A stretch of 64,000 nucleotides of DNA from Castanea sativa (GCF_040712315.1 NC_134024.1:30681158-30745157); one strand, 5' to 3'. Shown: positions 1-12,977, numbered from the stretch's first letter. Program-made: numbers and translations. The notes: generated from the sequence alone by a model not told the origin.

Positions 1-1791
1 TCTTAAGTAAGAAACTTTTCTCACAAAGCTTCTCAACTCCTTCAAAGTTGTAAGGGGGCTGAGGGCAGATATTGCCTTTGCCTTTGTAGGGTCCGAAGCG
101 ATCCCTCTATAATGGACAAGCAAAACCTAAGAACATCCCTAAAGATACCCCAAAAACACATTTAGAAGGATTCATTCTCAAGTTATGCTCTTTGCACCTT
201 TCAAAGACCTGACTCAGATGCAATAAGTGCTCAAATGGATTCTCTGCCTTCACCATAAGATCATCAACATAATCTTCTACATACTTATGAAGCATATCAC
301 CAAAAATCAAAGTCATAGTTCTCCAGTAAGTAGCATCTACATTCTTTAATCCAAAAGGCATCACCTTATAGAAATAATTCCCAAAAGGTGTTCTAAATGC
401 CATTTTCTAGGCATCTACTAGCTCCATAAAGATCTGATTATACTCACTATAGCCATCCATGAAGGAAAAGCGTTCATGACCAGCAGCTGCATCCATTAAA
501 ATATCAACATTGGGGAGTGGAAATTCATCTTTAGGACAAGCCTTATTGAGATCCCAAAAATCTACATAAATTCTTATCTGGCTGCCTTTCTTCTTTACAG
601 GAAATATGTTAGCCAACCAACTTGTACATTCAATCTCTTCTATAAATCCCACCTTTAAAAGCTTATTCACTTCAGCTTTTATCTTTTCTTCCACATCTAA
701 ACGATATTTCCTTGGTGGTTGCTTCATGGGCTTAGCATTAGGATCCACCTTTAACTTATGTGTTACCAAGTTCGGACTCAACCCTGGCATTTCTTGATAA
801 CTTCAAGCAAAAACATCCTTGTATTCCCTCAACAAGGCTATCAGCTTCCTTCTTTCTTCTTCAGACAGATCCTTGCTGTTTTGACCAACTTTTCTTCTCC
901 TTCTCCATTGTTTAGATCAATCTTAACAAGTTCCTCTTGCACATTCTTGACAATATCATTCATGTACTTAGGAGCTTTTTTCATAGCTTCCTCAACTACA
1001 TGAGCCTCTTTTGGCTATTGAGTTAAATTGGGGGGATCAGGCTCGCCATCCTCCTCATCCCTTTCTCCTAATCGTTAAAACTCATATACCACCTTGCCAT
1101 TAGGCCTGGTGGTTCTCCTTCTCTTGGAGGGCCTTTCTGACTCCACAACCTCACCATCATCTTCTTCCACTCTTTGCAAATTAGTAGGGTTAAAAGGGAG
1201 AATTATGTTTTCAACTTTGGTCTCACACTCTTGATATAGGGCTGCTTCAGTAAAATAAAGCTCTGCACTGTCAAAAGTCATCCTAATGGCCTCAATGACC
1301 ACAAGTCTATTCCTCCAGACAACCTTCACACATTGATGATATGTGGAAGCCACAACTTTATACGCCTTCAGCCATGGACAACCTAGAATGATGTGATAAG
1401 AATACCGAGGCCTATCGCCATCTACAACTCAGTTGGCTAAGTCTCTATTTGAAAAGGTGATTAAATACTTTACTTCCTAATATGCCACTTGCATTAGACT
1501 TCCTTCAACAGCTGCCACCTCTTGATTTCTTTCTATCACCCTGGTCAAGGCTTGGGCTGCTTCTCCCCTAGCCAATGGCCTAAGACCTATTCCTTCAAGA
1601 AAGGAATGTATCTTATCCTTTTGCTAAATTCTTGTAACCGTTTCTTCATCTGGTAAGGGAGGAGGTGCTAAGCTACTGCTAGCCATATTCTTAACTTCTT
1701 TTTCCATAGGATTCTCACAACCCATGAAGAAAGTCATTGCCACCTCTGACCTACGTATCCTTGGGTCTGCCCTCTTCCTACCTTTGATAAC
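1..1791 (-). pseudogene. Element A: Ty3/gypsy pol remnant (protease-RT linker and reverse transcriptase)
   Basis: Read on minus, this is the middle of a gypsy polyprotein. Residues resembling the post-protease linker (for example ASTYHQCVKVVWRN) lie at about 1624-1075. A lysine- and glutamate-rich linker follows at about 1003-800, then RT from 790 to 107 with the motifs [20 protein letters not shown] and YVDDL. The two RT pieces share a frame and are separated by a single TAG at 404-406. Other frame breaks occur upstream. It is incomplete at the window edge and cannot be functional. Its gag part is at 5259-5806, on the far side of element B, so A was split by B. The wording of the linker and RT is closest to Tat-lineage gypsy elements as I know them; no search was run. 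Confidence 0.85.
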
Positions 1792-2120
1792 TGGTGTGCT
1801 ATCGCAAGCAACCAAAAATAAAACCTATACTCCTAAAAATATATGTAGTGGTGTGATTAAGGATCGTTCCCACATAGAGTATCTAGCCTACTTTTATGCT
1901 ACATGAACAATGATGGGGGGGGGGGGCGTTGAGTATAACGAAAACAATTTTAAGAAAAACAACTAAGGAACAATTCAAATTAAAGTATGGATTTCAATCA
2001 AAAGAACAAATCTTGGTCTAAGTTAACATCCACCATCGGAATTTTACAACTGATCATTGATGTAAGTATATATCAATTCACACTTTGAATATTCACCGTT
2101 GGAACTAATTTCCTATTTCT
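1792..2120 (-). repeat. Element B truncated second LTR (3' end only)
   Basis: This stretch matches 3979-4299 nearly base for base in the same orientation. It starts with tggtgtg and runs through the 'tgtagtggtgt' and 'ggatcgttcccac' segments, including a long G run at about 1915-1926. Similarity stops abruptly at about 2120, where gag sequence joins. That marks the deletion breakpoint. Confidence 0.8.
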
Positions 2121-2125
2121 CCTTT

Positions 2126-3622
2126 TCTTTCTTTGACGATGCAGGGGCCGCCTTTTGTGAAATCTCAACCTCTTTACCACTTCTTAAAATGATTGCACTT
2201 GCATTTTCTCTTGGATTTACTATCATTTGAGAGGGTAATTTCCCCAAACTTTATGCCTCTAGCCAACTAATTACGGTTGCCATTTGGCCCATCTGATTGT
2301 CCAAACTATTAATATTGGCCCTCACCTCTTGTTGAAATTGTTTCGTCTCCTGTTGAAATTGCAAAGTATTAGCGGCAAGAGACTTAACAATATCTTCTAA
2401 AGACATACCAAAATTAGAAGTTTGGCCCGGTTGTTGTCTAGGGGGGTATGGTTGCTTATATTGTTGGCAACTTGGGCAGTTTTGAGTTGCGGGCTGATTT
2501 ACCTGTGGATTCCCATAGCTAAGATTGGAGTGATCCTTTCATCACGGTTTATACGTGCTCAAATAGGGATCATACTTCCTTTGCAGTTGTCTAGGAAAAC
2601 CACCTACCGCATTCACTTGCTCAATGGGCTCCTCTTGAAGAGTTGGGCACATATCGGTTGGATGTCCTACTATCGAACAAATCCCACAAGCCTTCACCAT
2701 TTGCATATTACCTACAACCATTGGACAAACAAGAGAAGTTAGACTTGAAATTTTTTGTTCGAGGGAGGAGATGTTTACCTCATTAACATGCTTAGATGGA
2801 GGGTCAAGCCTAGTGCCAAATTGTTGAGAATTGGCTGCCATATTTGCAATCAAGTTTCTTGTGGCCTCAGGAGTTTTATCCACCAAAGCTCCTCCATTAG
2901 CTGCATTAATCATGCTCCTATTAGTGGGCAGAAGGCCCTTACAGAAATATTGGATAAGTAGCTTCTCACTAATTTGATGATGGGGGTAGCTTGCACATAA
3001 TTTCTTGAAACGTTCCCAATATTCATGTAGGGACTCTCTGTTGTGCTGCCTTACTCCACAAATTTCTTTTCGAATGTTGGTTGCCCTTGAACCTGGGAAA
3101 TTTTTTTCCAAAAACAACTTCTTCATCTCGTTCGATGTTTTAATACTCCCGGAGGGTAGATAATAGAGCCAAATCCTTAGCCGAATCCTTCAAAGAAAAC
3201 AGAAAGGCTCTTAATTTAATTTGATCTTTTTTCACCCCCGTGGGTTTCATACTCATGCACACCACATAAAGCTCCTTTAGATGCTTGTGAGGATCTTCAC
3301 CTGCAAGGCTATGAACAGTGGGTAAGAGATGTATTACTCCAGATTTTAATTCAAAAGTAGTAGTAGCATCTAAAGTAGGGAATGTTATGCATAAGGGTTG
3401 TTGATTCAAATCAGGGGCGGCAAGCTCTTTCAAAGTTTGATTTCTAGCCATGGCTTTCTCCTCTTCTAAATCAAAATCGCTAGCAAACAAGGAATCAAGA
3501 GCTTGGTTTTGCTTTTTAGAATTTTTCCTAGCTTCCCTCCTTAACCTGCGCAAAGTTCTCTCTAATTTTGGATTGTATTGCAAATCACCTTGATTAGAAG
3601 ATCGAGTTACAGTCATAAACAA
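2126..3622 (-). pseudogene. Element B gag (Athila-like), frameshifted
   Basis: Capsid-type protein of a gypsy retrotransposon. The first part (3622-3140) begins MFMTVTRSSNQG and contains a capsid-like segment ending near KDLALLST. The frame then shifts by one base near 3150-3170 and continues as MKKLFLEKNFPGSRATNIRK with a typical retrotransposon gag helix region. A zinc-knuckle-like C-x2-C-x4-H-x4-C follows (CGICSIVGHPTDMC). Downstream of the stop near 2540, a glutamine-rich gag C terminus is still legible to about 2130 (QFQQETKQFQQEV). It joins directly to the LTR fragment, so protease, RT and integrase are gone. The family call rests on the gag wording and the PBS. Confidence 0.8.
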
Positions 3623-3955
3623 TCAAGGAAACTCTAATAAACCATGAGAAACAAACTAGGAAAAATCTAGAGTAATGAAAATAAATATAATTCTACGCTA
3701 AAACACAAGAAAATGCCTAAAAACCCTAGAAAATAGTGGAATTTGTCCTCAAGAGGGTGAGGATAGTAATCCAATGGATTAACTAGTCTTGCCCAGAATG
3801 TCATTCACCTTTAGAAACTATACTATCAAGGCCTAGTTCTACCATAATCAGAATTCTGCTGAAACCGTAACTATTGATAACTAACAATTTTTTTTTTTGA
3901 AAATTTCAAGAACGAAATAAGGATCACAAGAAGTACAAAAATCAACTAGAATCAC

Positions 3956-3973
3956 TTCTCGACAATAGTGCCA
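3956..3973 (-). other. Element B primer-binding site (degenerate)
   Basis: On minus this reads TGGCACTATTGTCGAGAA, immediately after the LTR end. It resembles the TGGCGCC-type site known from Athila-like gypsy elements, but with several substitutions. It fixes the orientation of B. Confidence 0.55.
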
Positions 3974-3978
3974 AAATT

Positions 3979-5258
3979 TGGTGTGTTGTTGCAAGCAACC
4001 AAAAATAAAATCTATACTCCTAAAAATATATGTAGTGGTGTAAGGATCGTTCCCATAGAGAGTATCTAGCCTAGTTTGCTACGTAAACAATGATGGGGAG
4101 GGGGGGTTTGAGCATAACGAAATTTTTTTTAAGAAAAACAACTAAGGACCAATTCAATTTAAAGTATCGAATTCAATCAAAAGAACAAACCTTGGTCTAA
4201 GTTAACATCCACCATCGGAATTTTACAACTGATCATCGATGTAAGTATATATCAATTCACACTTTGAATATTCACTGTTGGAACTAATTTCCTATTTCTA
4301 CTTAGTCATAGTTAATTAGAAAACAAGCGATCTAATTAACCCTAACTACTAAACAACCCAAGACAAGCGCTTAAGGTTTAATTTAGTAGCAGCCTTAAGA
4401 ACTAAAGAGATTGATGAAGCTAAACAACACAAATAAAAACAGTTGTATTTAATTTAGTCGAGCATTCTTCCTAAGATCTAATAATTTCTGACGTAGCAAA
4501 TCATTAAATCTTGGTTGCTTCACATATTAGAGGGATCAAACAATTACAAATTTGATATCTAACCTAGCAGTAGATTGCAACGAATAATAAACTAGTAGGC
4601 CTGCTAGTAATTAAACGAGACAATCATGAAAATAGGCACAGAAGAGCATCCGATATTCAAAGCATAAATTGAACAATAAAAACAAATTAGATCTCACAGT
4701 TTTATTAATTCCGAGGCTTCTGTTTCCTTCAACCAAGTATAAAGTTTAGCCAAGCTGGGCCATGATGAAAACTCAAAGGAGAAAAAAATTAGAGAAGAGG
4801 GGAGAGAGAGGCGTGTGTGTCCAATTTGATTTCTCCTCCCCTCTTTTACACATTAATTCCCCCTTTCCCAAGCCTACAAAATCTCCTAAAAATATTCTAA
4901 ATAATAATGTCCAAATCTGACTAATTAAGGAAAATATTAAAAATAAACAAAGTCCTAATAAAACTAGGAAATTGGTGTTTTTCAGCTAGAATTTTCATGC
5001 ACTAGATCTGGAAGCTTCTAAAAATAAACCGCTTCAGGTATTAGATTTTCAAGCAAAGGAACATTCTAGAACGTCAGCAGTGCAGGTGCAGCAACTTCAA
5101 GCCCGATTTCGACCTTCATTTAGCCTGTATCACTCACAACTCAAAACATTAAAGTTGTAGAGCTTTGTCTTGGCGTTCCATAGCATATTGAATCATCTCA
5201 ATCAGAGCTCAGATGAGAGAGTACATTTAGGTACCAAATAATTATAAAAGACTAAACA
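3979..5258 (-). repeat. Element B 5' LTR (about 1.28 kb)
   Basis: Long non-coding stretch with no credible ORF. Its inner end (3979-4299) is repeated at 1792-2120, and the PBS-like site abuts it. The outer end is placed just before element A gag sequence resumes; the exact base is uncertain. Confidence 0.65.
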
Positions 5259-5806
5259 TTAAGGGAGAAAAATATGATAATTTGCATTCTCATCAATAAC
5301 TAAATTGCCCTTGGCTACCCTATCATGGAAAATGTTCCTCAAGGCATAAAAATCCATGGAATGGTGGCCACACCTCCTATGGTACTTGCAGTAAAGTGGA
5401 CCCTTTTTTTTTTTTTTTTTTGCCTCTGTGGGTTCACGTTTGAATTCAAGCAATACCACCACACCATCCTTTTCCCAAGCTTCTAGGATGCTGTACAATT
5501 CTTCGGTAGAACAATAAAAGGAGGAGGAATACTACATCTCTCCCTCTTCCTACCATTGGCTACCTTCTTGGGCTCCTCTGTCACAACTTCTACCTTTTTT
5601 CCTTCTCTCTTCCAAGGCTGCCTGGGTGTATTTGCAATCTATGAAGTTGAGCTTTTTGAAAGCTTTCTTACGGACATACTTGTTCTTCTTGAAACTTCTA
5701 CAAGCCTTGTAAAGATGGAAATCTACAGATTCTCAAGATAGAGCTGATATTCGTATAGCATACCTACGATACAAACATTCACCAACCTTTCCTCCTCTGT
5801 AGACGT
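5259..5806 (-). pseudogene. Element A gag C-terminal remnant
   Basis: Minus-strand gag of the same gypsy as 1-1791. A clear piece at 5498-5259 carries a lysine run and a zinc-knuckle-like C-x2-H-x4-GH segment (CKYHRRCGHHSMDF) followed by GNLVIDENA. Upstream, in other frames, 5500-5806 still shows gag wording (VSRRTSMSVRK, EEERLVNV). At least two frameshifts, one at a 22-base T run (5401-5422), break it. It is cut at 5806 by the start of the element C LTR. Confidence 0.7.
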
Positions 5807-7469
5807 TGCATTTTGTACCCCTTACAACTAGGGCCTCCGTTCCCTAATGATACCCAAATTCTAAGGCCCAAGGCTAGTTTAAAGCCCAATTAGATATCAA
5901 ATTGACTTGAGGAGTGTTAAGATGGAAAATATAACCTTTTAAATAAGAAAAAATTTATTTTTGGAATTAAAATGACCAAAGTGGCCCTCGGCCCACGTAC
6001 GTAAGTAGCAACCTGCATACGTCGGCTAAAACATGTGTACGCAGGCACACTCCTACATACGCAGCTAAGGTTTCAAAGACATAAAAAATGCAATTTTTCT
6101 ACAATAATGGCTGAGGTTTGGAATGAATCTCATATCATCTGGTAGCCATTCTAAACCTTATTTTTTCCACTATATAAAGCCTTACATGGTACATTTTCAA
6201 AAGAGACAGAAATCCCACGGGAAAAATACAAGATTCACTAGAAAATAGTGAATCAAAATGGAGTTTTTCACAAAACATCCTCAAGTCAATTTTGTTTGAT
6301 TGAGACCTGTTCTGGCCCCAATCCTTTTAGTTTAATGTTGCTAATCACTTTCTTATTAGTTGTGAATAGATTTGACTGAGGGGAACGGTCAAAAATCAAA
6401 TTTGGAAAGCTTTTGTGTGAGGTATCTAGTCTAAACTTTTCCTTTTCCTTTGTTTCATTTTCTGCTTTTAAATCTTGCTGTTTGCTTTATTTGTTTGTTA
6501 TAATATGTTTTAATATGCTTTTCTAAATTAGGTTTATGTTTTTGTATGCTTAAAATGCATGTTATGTTGTTAGAATGTCCGTTTTAGGTTCTACCCTGTT
6601 TTTATGATTTTAGGTTTTTTGGGCAAGAGGTTTCGTATGCATAATCTTGCCTATGCACGCAGGCTTGTTCTTGCTTGCGCAAACCATTGCCCAGAAATTC
6701 TAATTTTTATTTCCTTGTTTTGCTTCTGCTTGTACATATTTGTTTTGTTTAGCTTCTTTTCCATGTTTTTATGCTTCCAAATTCTTTGTTTCACATGTTT
6801 GTTTGCTTGTTTGCTATCACATGTTAGAATTAGGATTTGTCTTGTGTTTGCTTTGTTTCAATGCCATGATTATGCATTTATATGCTCATGCATAATGCCA
6901 TAGGTGCTGAGTTGTTACAAGGTAAGTAAAAGGTAAGTCATGCATTGGAAATGTTCATGCATTTGTGATATGATCTTTTTTCGATGTTAAAGATGAATGT
7001 GAATGTTAGGATGCGTTGTAAGGGTATGCTATAATGTAATATGGTGAATCATGTTTAGATGTATGGCACTAGGGTTTATGTTACTGCTTTGATGTCATGT
7101 TAGATGAATGCTAGGGTTGTATATGTGTGGTTTGGCTTCTTTTGCTCTATAGATAGATATGTATGTGTTTTGGGATGAATGATGCCAAGTTGTATGCTTA
7201 AATGTATGCTAGTGTGTGTGTGAGTGAGAATATAAGTATTGAACAAGATTTTATCGAGGTTAAGACGTAAAAAAACAATGATTGGAGGCCAACCTTAGGG
7301 TTAAGTGGTCTTGAGTGCCTAACACCTTCCCAAGAACATACCTAAAATTCAAACCCATACCTCTGGTAGTAAGATCAAAAGGTCCTTCCTCAAGAGGACC
7401 CTATATATATGATTCCTAGACCATTGTAAAAAGTAGGTGGCGACTCCAAACATTCCTATTGTGTCCACA
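5807..7469 (+). repeat. Element C 5' LTR (about 1.66 kb)
   Basis: It begins TGCATTTTGTACCC, right after truncated element A gag, and ends GTGTCCACA, right before a PBS-like TGGCGACTCC. A TATA-type promoter (ctatataaag) lies at about 6171-6180. No partner LTR is available, so the borders rest on TG...CA ends, the gag cut and the PBS. Confidence 0.65.
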
Positions 7470-7470
7470 G

Positions 7471-7489
7471 TGGCGACTCCATCAGGATT
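7471..7489 (+). other. Element C primer-binding site
   Basis: TGGCGACTCCATCAGGATT follows the LTR end after one base. TGGCGACTCC is a widespread PBS start in plant gypsy elements. The same GGTGGCGACTCC word occurs once more at 7437-7447, inside the end of the LTR. Confidence 0.6.
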
Positions 7490-7914
7490 GTGAGTTTAAT
7501 TCCTATGTGTCTTATTTGTTAACCTTAATAAAAACTATTTCAATACTTGTTTTCACACACATTGTTTGGTTTCTTTTGTCCCATAACCTTGGTTGGTGAT
7601 GAGTGGAAAGATGGAAGGCTTCATTCAGGCCCAAATCTTCCGGAGTTCATCCTACCAACTAACAATCGGTGTCATCTCCTATAATGGGCTTTGAGTACGT
7701 TAAAGGTTTGCTACCTATCTGTTATATGGTCCACTAAGGCCCTCGGTTGGAATCATAGCTCACCAAGTTGTGAGTAACCTACTTATCTATCCCTTTAACC
7801 TTAGGGAGCCTACTCACACTAGAGAGAACCTAAACCCCATCATGAAGGGTACCCTTTATATCTCTTGTTTGTTCAACCATATATCATGTGTTCAGCTAAT
7901 TCAAAAGAACAAAT

Positions 7915-9287
7915 TGTTAGGATGTGTTCTCTTAAATCCTATTGTATGATGCTATGTATGACTTAATGTTGTGATCAATAAAGTTTTTTTTTTATTATTT
8001 AAAAATAATGGTAACACGAATATTGAGACATTATCATATAGTCCATGAGATGCATAGTATGTGATCTATGTGATTTAGTCACAGAAGACTATAACATATT
8101 AAGTTCTTTGTAAACTCAGAATTTTAGTTTGTAGTCAATGATGAAATTGGGCATTTCATCTGTGAAGACTATAACATATTAACTAAGATGATTTGTCTTG
8201 ATCATGGAAATTGAGATTTCTAGTTGGTAGTTGATATGTTTTAAGAGTTAAAACATATTGAACTGGACCACTGTGAGATTTATAATTCTCCTAACGACTG
8301 TCAAATGAATAATAAATCTCATGACTTATATTTACATGAACTCTTAATCCTGAGAGAATAATGGACTTGATCATGAGGTGTAGGTTGCTTTGATATATTA
8401 GGAGTGAGATCTAAAGTCACGATCAAAACCTTAGTATGTTGGGCAGCCACATTTAATATTGATGGAACATGTATTCTCAAGATGGAATTCATAGTCTCTT
8501 AACAGAGATATAAAATATTCCCTTGAGATAAGTTTAATGGGTTTGGTTATTCAAAGTGTTAGGCCTAATCACTTTAGTAAGGAGTTACTAAAGTATATAT
8601 TTATGAAATTAGATTTCATAAACATATGATGAATAACATAGAGGATTAAACCAGGTACTCAAAGAATTAAGATGTAGTAATTTACAAAGTGACAGTCTAT
8701 ATTCATGACTTTGTATTACTATGAATATTTTATGAAGGGGTTGCATGTATAATAAAGTCTTGGGATATAATTTATAAATAAGACCTAGAGTGCAGCTATA
8801 TTTATATAGTGGTATTAAATATAGTTAATGGCTTTGGACTTGTCAAGAGTTGACAGAAAAGCCCAAGGCCCATTGAAGCTAGTGTCTTATTGGTTTCTTT
8901 TGGTTCCACTCCAAGCCACACACTTAAGCCCAATTAGAATGGCCCAAAAGGCCTGCCCAATTAGATAATCAATTAAATACAAAGGGAGAAACATACATAA
9001 TTCCTGTATGAGACATTTGTGTGAGTGTGAGATACTCTCTATTCTTCTCTCTTGGAAACTGATTGAGAGACCACACTTCTTGGGCGTTAGTGGAATTAGA
9101 GTGAAGATTAAAAGTGTTCCCAAGCGCTTCTGATCTTTTTTTTGAAATTCACCATACCAAGGTACGCTCTCTTGTTCTTGAATTCTGAAATTTACATAGC
9201 GCATGTTATCTATTGCGAATGAAGTAGATTCGTTAATTTTCCATTGCGTATGTTTTGTATGTGATACAAACCATGAATACTCCAACA
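7915..9287 (+). mobile_element. Solo LTR of copia family F1 (plus orientation)
   Basis: It runs from TGTTAGGATGTG to ACTCCAACA, 1373 bp, with TG...CA ends. It is flanked by a perfect 5-bp duplication, caaat (7910-7914 and 9288-9292). The sequence is the reverse complement of the LTRs at 11568-12977 and 18204-19624. No internal region remains, which is the product expected from recombination between two LTRs. It lies inside the non-coding leader of element C. Confidence 0.9.
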
Positions 9288-9292
9288 CAAAT

Positions 9293-10012
9293 AAAAGATG
9301 TAAAATGTAAGAGATGGCCTTAAAGTTATAGTATACCCTAAGATGTTATGGGATAAAAGAAAAGAAGTTCTCACTTGTAAGAGGCTTGTCCCTAAATCCA
9401 AAGGTATATCTTAACTTGAAAGGTTCATAAGATCATAGTGAAATTGCTATCATAGGCCCAAGTGGAAAAAGCCCTTTTGAAAAAAAGGACTTTAGGCTTA
9501 AGGTAAAAAATATGCTATGGACTTAGTATCCAAAATCCTACAAAGCCAATATGAACTTCCCTAATCTTGGGCCTCCTTGTTGTATGCCTAAGTCCAAAAT
9601 GATGAGAACTTCAAGGACTTTGAGAGGAAGACTACAATATATTTTAGCTAAAGGGCTATTTCAAAAAAAGAAAAGAAAAAAAAATGATGAGTAAAAATGA
9701 AAAGCCCAAAGGTGATGAATATATTGTAAGCCCATATTTGAGACAAAGGGTTGAGAATTTCTAAGTGCATTCTAATGAAAGCCTATGAGAGTAAGATGAG
9801 AGCCTTATTGTAAATGGACCAAAACCCAATGAAATAAGTGGCAAAAATCCGTGAGAGTGAAGGGAGTGATATTGTAATGGGGCCTTCATTAAAATGAACT
9901 TAAAAATTCTCTAGGGACATCTATAAAGTTAAGAAACCTTTAATTGGGACATTAACTTAATGAAAATGAGACTTATTTTCAGACATCACATCCCCACTCC
10001 AATCTAAGTCCA
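9293..10012. other. Element C internal leader, no gene seen
   Basis: I find no coding signal. It is A-rich plus-strand sequence with short purine tracts. It continues element C after the solo LTR insertion. Confidence 0.5.
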
Positions 10013-10960
10013 ATGGAAGGCAAGACATTCAAAGGAAAAACCCCTCAAGAGGGAAAGATGGATGCTTCAAGTATAAAGGTCCTCATGCAAAAGATGCTCG
10101 AGTGTGTAGACGCACAGGTTGAAGTTCTTAAGAAGATAATAAGCCACCTCTCCAAGATAGAAGAAGAGGAAGCTGAAGAAGACAAGGTTAACCATGGACA
10201 AAGCGAGCTGACTCAAGAAGACATCGACCGCATGATGATAGAAGGAAAGGTCTGCCTACTTCTACCCAACTTTAAGCCACAATTGAAGAGTACTCCTAGA
10301 CCATGGACTTTCAAAAGGGCCTATGTCAACGACTTCTCTAAATCGAGAGACGAGGGATTGTGGGAAGATCATGATTGGCCCGAATGGACCTCGAAGGTGG
10401 GAACAACTTAAGTCACCCCAGCTTGCTTCATGCTTGAACGTGCAATGAACCCTTCTTCTAACAACGACCAATACCTCATGTTGACTTAAAATGAAGAAAA
10501 AGAAGGAGATGATGAAGTGATTAGCTATTGGAGTGAGGATGATGGCGATTGGTTCTTTGACGAGGTAGGGAGAGATTTCCCTAATAAGGGTGAGGATCTA
10601 TATGACATAACCAAAGCTATGCATATATGGAAACCTCTAAAAGGGGAGGACTAGTCTGCTGAGCTGAAGAAGGGCGAGAAGAAGAGTGACAAGCCTTGAA
10701 GAAGAAAGAAGATAGAATTCATCATGCCTGCTGTGGGGCCCATTAATAATTGGACTTGGGTGGGTTTTTTGAAAACATGGGGAAAAAGTTTTGTAATGCA
10801 AGTTTGAATGTACTTTTCAATAAGATGAATTTTGATTTGGCTTACTTTGATGTGCCCCATAATATTGAAATCCTGCACTTAAATGATTCAAATGAATTTG
10901 AACATGAAATCAATAAATAATTACAAAAGAAAATTGAACCTATGGAACCAACTCTCGAAA
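10013..10960 (+). pseudogene. Unrecognised acidic ORF remnant in element C (gag/protease position)
   Basis: A 132-codon ORF (10013-10411) begins MEGKTFKGKTPQEGK. It has a lysine- and glutamate-rich, probably coiled-coil middle and a C-terminal part with PRPWTFKRAYVNDFS. Further acidic codons are readable past its stop to about 10640 (GDDEVISYWSEDDGDW). It occupies the place between gag and RT, so it is probably the gag/protease part of element C. I recognise no zinc knuckle or protease active site, and the function is unassigned. Confidence 0.4.
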
Positions 10961-11035
10961 CTACTAATTTGGAAATAATGAGAATCCACGCTTAATTAAA
11001 ATTGGCTTAACTCTAAATGAAAAAGAAGAAAAGAT

Positions 11036-11567
11036 ATTCAAGAACTCCTCACGGAATTTCAAGAGGTGTTTGCATGGTCCTAGAAAGATATGCCTGGAAT
11101 TGTCCCTGAGATATCTCAACATCACATTGATACTCATGATCATATGGAACCCGTCAAACAAAAGTTGAGAAGAATGAGAACTAAATGGCTCTTAAAAATC
11201 AAGGAGGAAGCCATTAAGCAATTTAAGGTAGGGTTCATCAAACTCGTACATCAAGCCAAATGGATAGCCAATGTCGTGCTCGTACCTAAGAAGGATGGGA
11301 AGGTGAGGATGTGTGTAGATTTTAGGGACTTGAACAAGGCGTGCCCTAAGGATGACTTTCCTCTCCCTCACATTGATGTCTTGGTGGATAACATGGCGGG
11401 AAGTGTCTTGATGTCTTTCATGGATGGTTTCTCGAGGTACAACAAAATCAAGATGGTTTCCAAAGATACGACAAAAACCACTTTCACTACCGAATGAGGA
11501 ATCTATTGTTACATGGTGATGCCATTTGTACTCAAGAATGCTGGGGCAACCTACCAAAGGAAAATTA
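11036..11567 (+). pseudogene. Element C reverse transcriptase, first half
   Basis: From codon 11090 the reading is a classical gypsy RT start (DMPGIVPEISQHHIDTHDH wording). The motifs VPKKDGKVRMCVDFRDLNKA and FPLPHIDVLVD follow. A TGA at 11495-11497 breaks the frame, after which [13 protein letters not shown] is still readable. The coding sequence stops at 11567, where copia F1 begins, and resumes in the same frame at 19625. Confidence 0.9.
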
Positions 11568-12977
11568 TGATGGTTAAATACATGTTTGTATCGCATACAA
11601 AACATACGCAGAGGAAAAATAAACGGATCTACTTCATTCATAAATTTTAACATGCACTACGTAAGTTTCAGAATATAAGAACAAGAAAGTGTACCTTGGA
11701 GTGGTGAATTTCAAAACCGAAGATCAGAAGCACTTGGGAACACTCTCAATCTTCACTCCAATTTCACTAACGCCCAAGATGTGTGGTCTCTCAATCAGTT
11801 TTCAAAGGGAGAATGTCAAAGTGTCTAACACTTGCATACACACCACTTCACACTAGTGTTCTTGCAAAACTCTCTATAGAAAATTCTGTATGTTTCTCCC
11901 TTTGTTTCTAACTGATTATCTAATTGGGCTGGCCTTTTGGGCCTTTCCAATTGGGCTTAAATGTGTGGCTTGGAGTGGGACCAAAGGGACCAATAAGACA
12001 CTAGCTCCAATGGATCTTGGGCATTTCTGTCAACTCTTGGCAAGTCTAAAGTTATCATTAATTATATTTAATACCACTATATAAATATAATTGCACTCTA
12101 GGCCTTATTTATAAATTATATTCCAAGACTTTATTGTACATGCAACCCCTTCATAAAATATTCGTAGTAATACAAAGTCATAAATGTAGACTGCCACTTT
12201 GTAGATTACTACATCTTATCTTTGAGTACCCAGTTTAATCCTTTAAGTTATTCATCATATATTTATGAAATCTAATTTCATAAATATATACTTTAGTAAC
12301 TTATTACTAAAGTGGTTAGGCCTAACTCTTTGAATAACAAACTCATTAAACTTATTTCAAGGAAATATTTTATATCTCTGTTAAAAGACTATGAATTCTA
12401 TCTTGAAAATATATGCTCCATCAACGCTAAATGTGGCTGCCCAACATACTGAGGTTTTGATCGTTACTTTAGATCTCACTCCTGATATATCAAAGAAACC
12501 TACACCTCATGATCAAGTCCATTATTCTCTCAGGATTAAGAGTTCATGCAAATATAAGTCATGAGTTTATTATTCATTTGACAATCGTTAAGAGAATAAT
12601 AAATCTTGCAGCAGTCCAGTTCAATATGTCTTAACTCTTATAACATATCAACATATCAACTAGAAATCTCTATTTTCATGATCAAGACAAATCATCTTAG
12701 TTGATATGTTATCGTCTTCGTAGATGAAATGTCCAATTTCATCACTGACAACAAACTGAAATTATAACTTTACAAAGAACTTGAGATTTATATCTTCTGT
12801 GACTAAATCACATAAATCACATATTATGCATCTCATGGACTATATGATAATGTTCTAATATTCATGTTACCATTATTTTAGATAATAATAAAACAAATTT
12901 TTTAAACACAACATTAAGTCATACATAATATCATACATAACATCATACAATAGGATTTAAGGGCACTAAGCCTAACA
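11568..12977 (-). repeat. F1 3' LTR
   Basis: It begins tgatggttaaatac and ends agcctaaca on plus, i.e. TG...CA. The sequence repeats at 18204-19624 and, as solo LTRs, at 7915-9287 (inverted) and 62305-63729. Confidence 0.9.

Larger units (their letters stand above)
1792..5258 (-). mobile_element. Element B: internally deleted Ty3/gypsy element (Athila-like) nested in element A
   Basis: On minus the order is a long LTR (about 5258-3979), a PBS-like site, a gag region (3622-2126), then the last 329 bp of a second LTR (2120-1792). All of pol and most of the second LTR are missing. The direct repeat 1792-2120 versus 3979-4299 defines the pair. Element A coding sequence lies on both sides (gag at 5259-5806, protease linker below 1792), which shows nesting. 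I could not find a clean target-site duplication, so the outer border near 5258 is approximate. Confidence 0.75.

Noticed and set aside
5259..5290. A gataa pair as element B target duplication
   Set aside because: Using it would move the LTR end to bases not shared by the two LTR copies, so I left the border open.
6604..6903. 99-codon plus ORF rich in C and F
   Set aside because: It lies inside the element C LTR, has low-complexity T-rich codons and matches no family I know.
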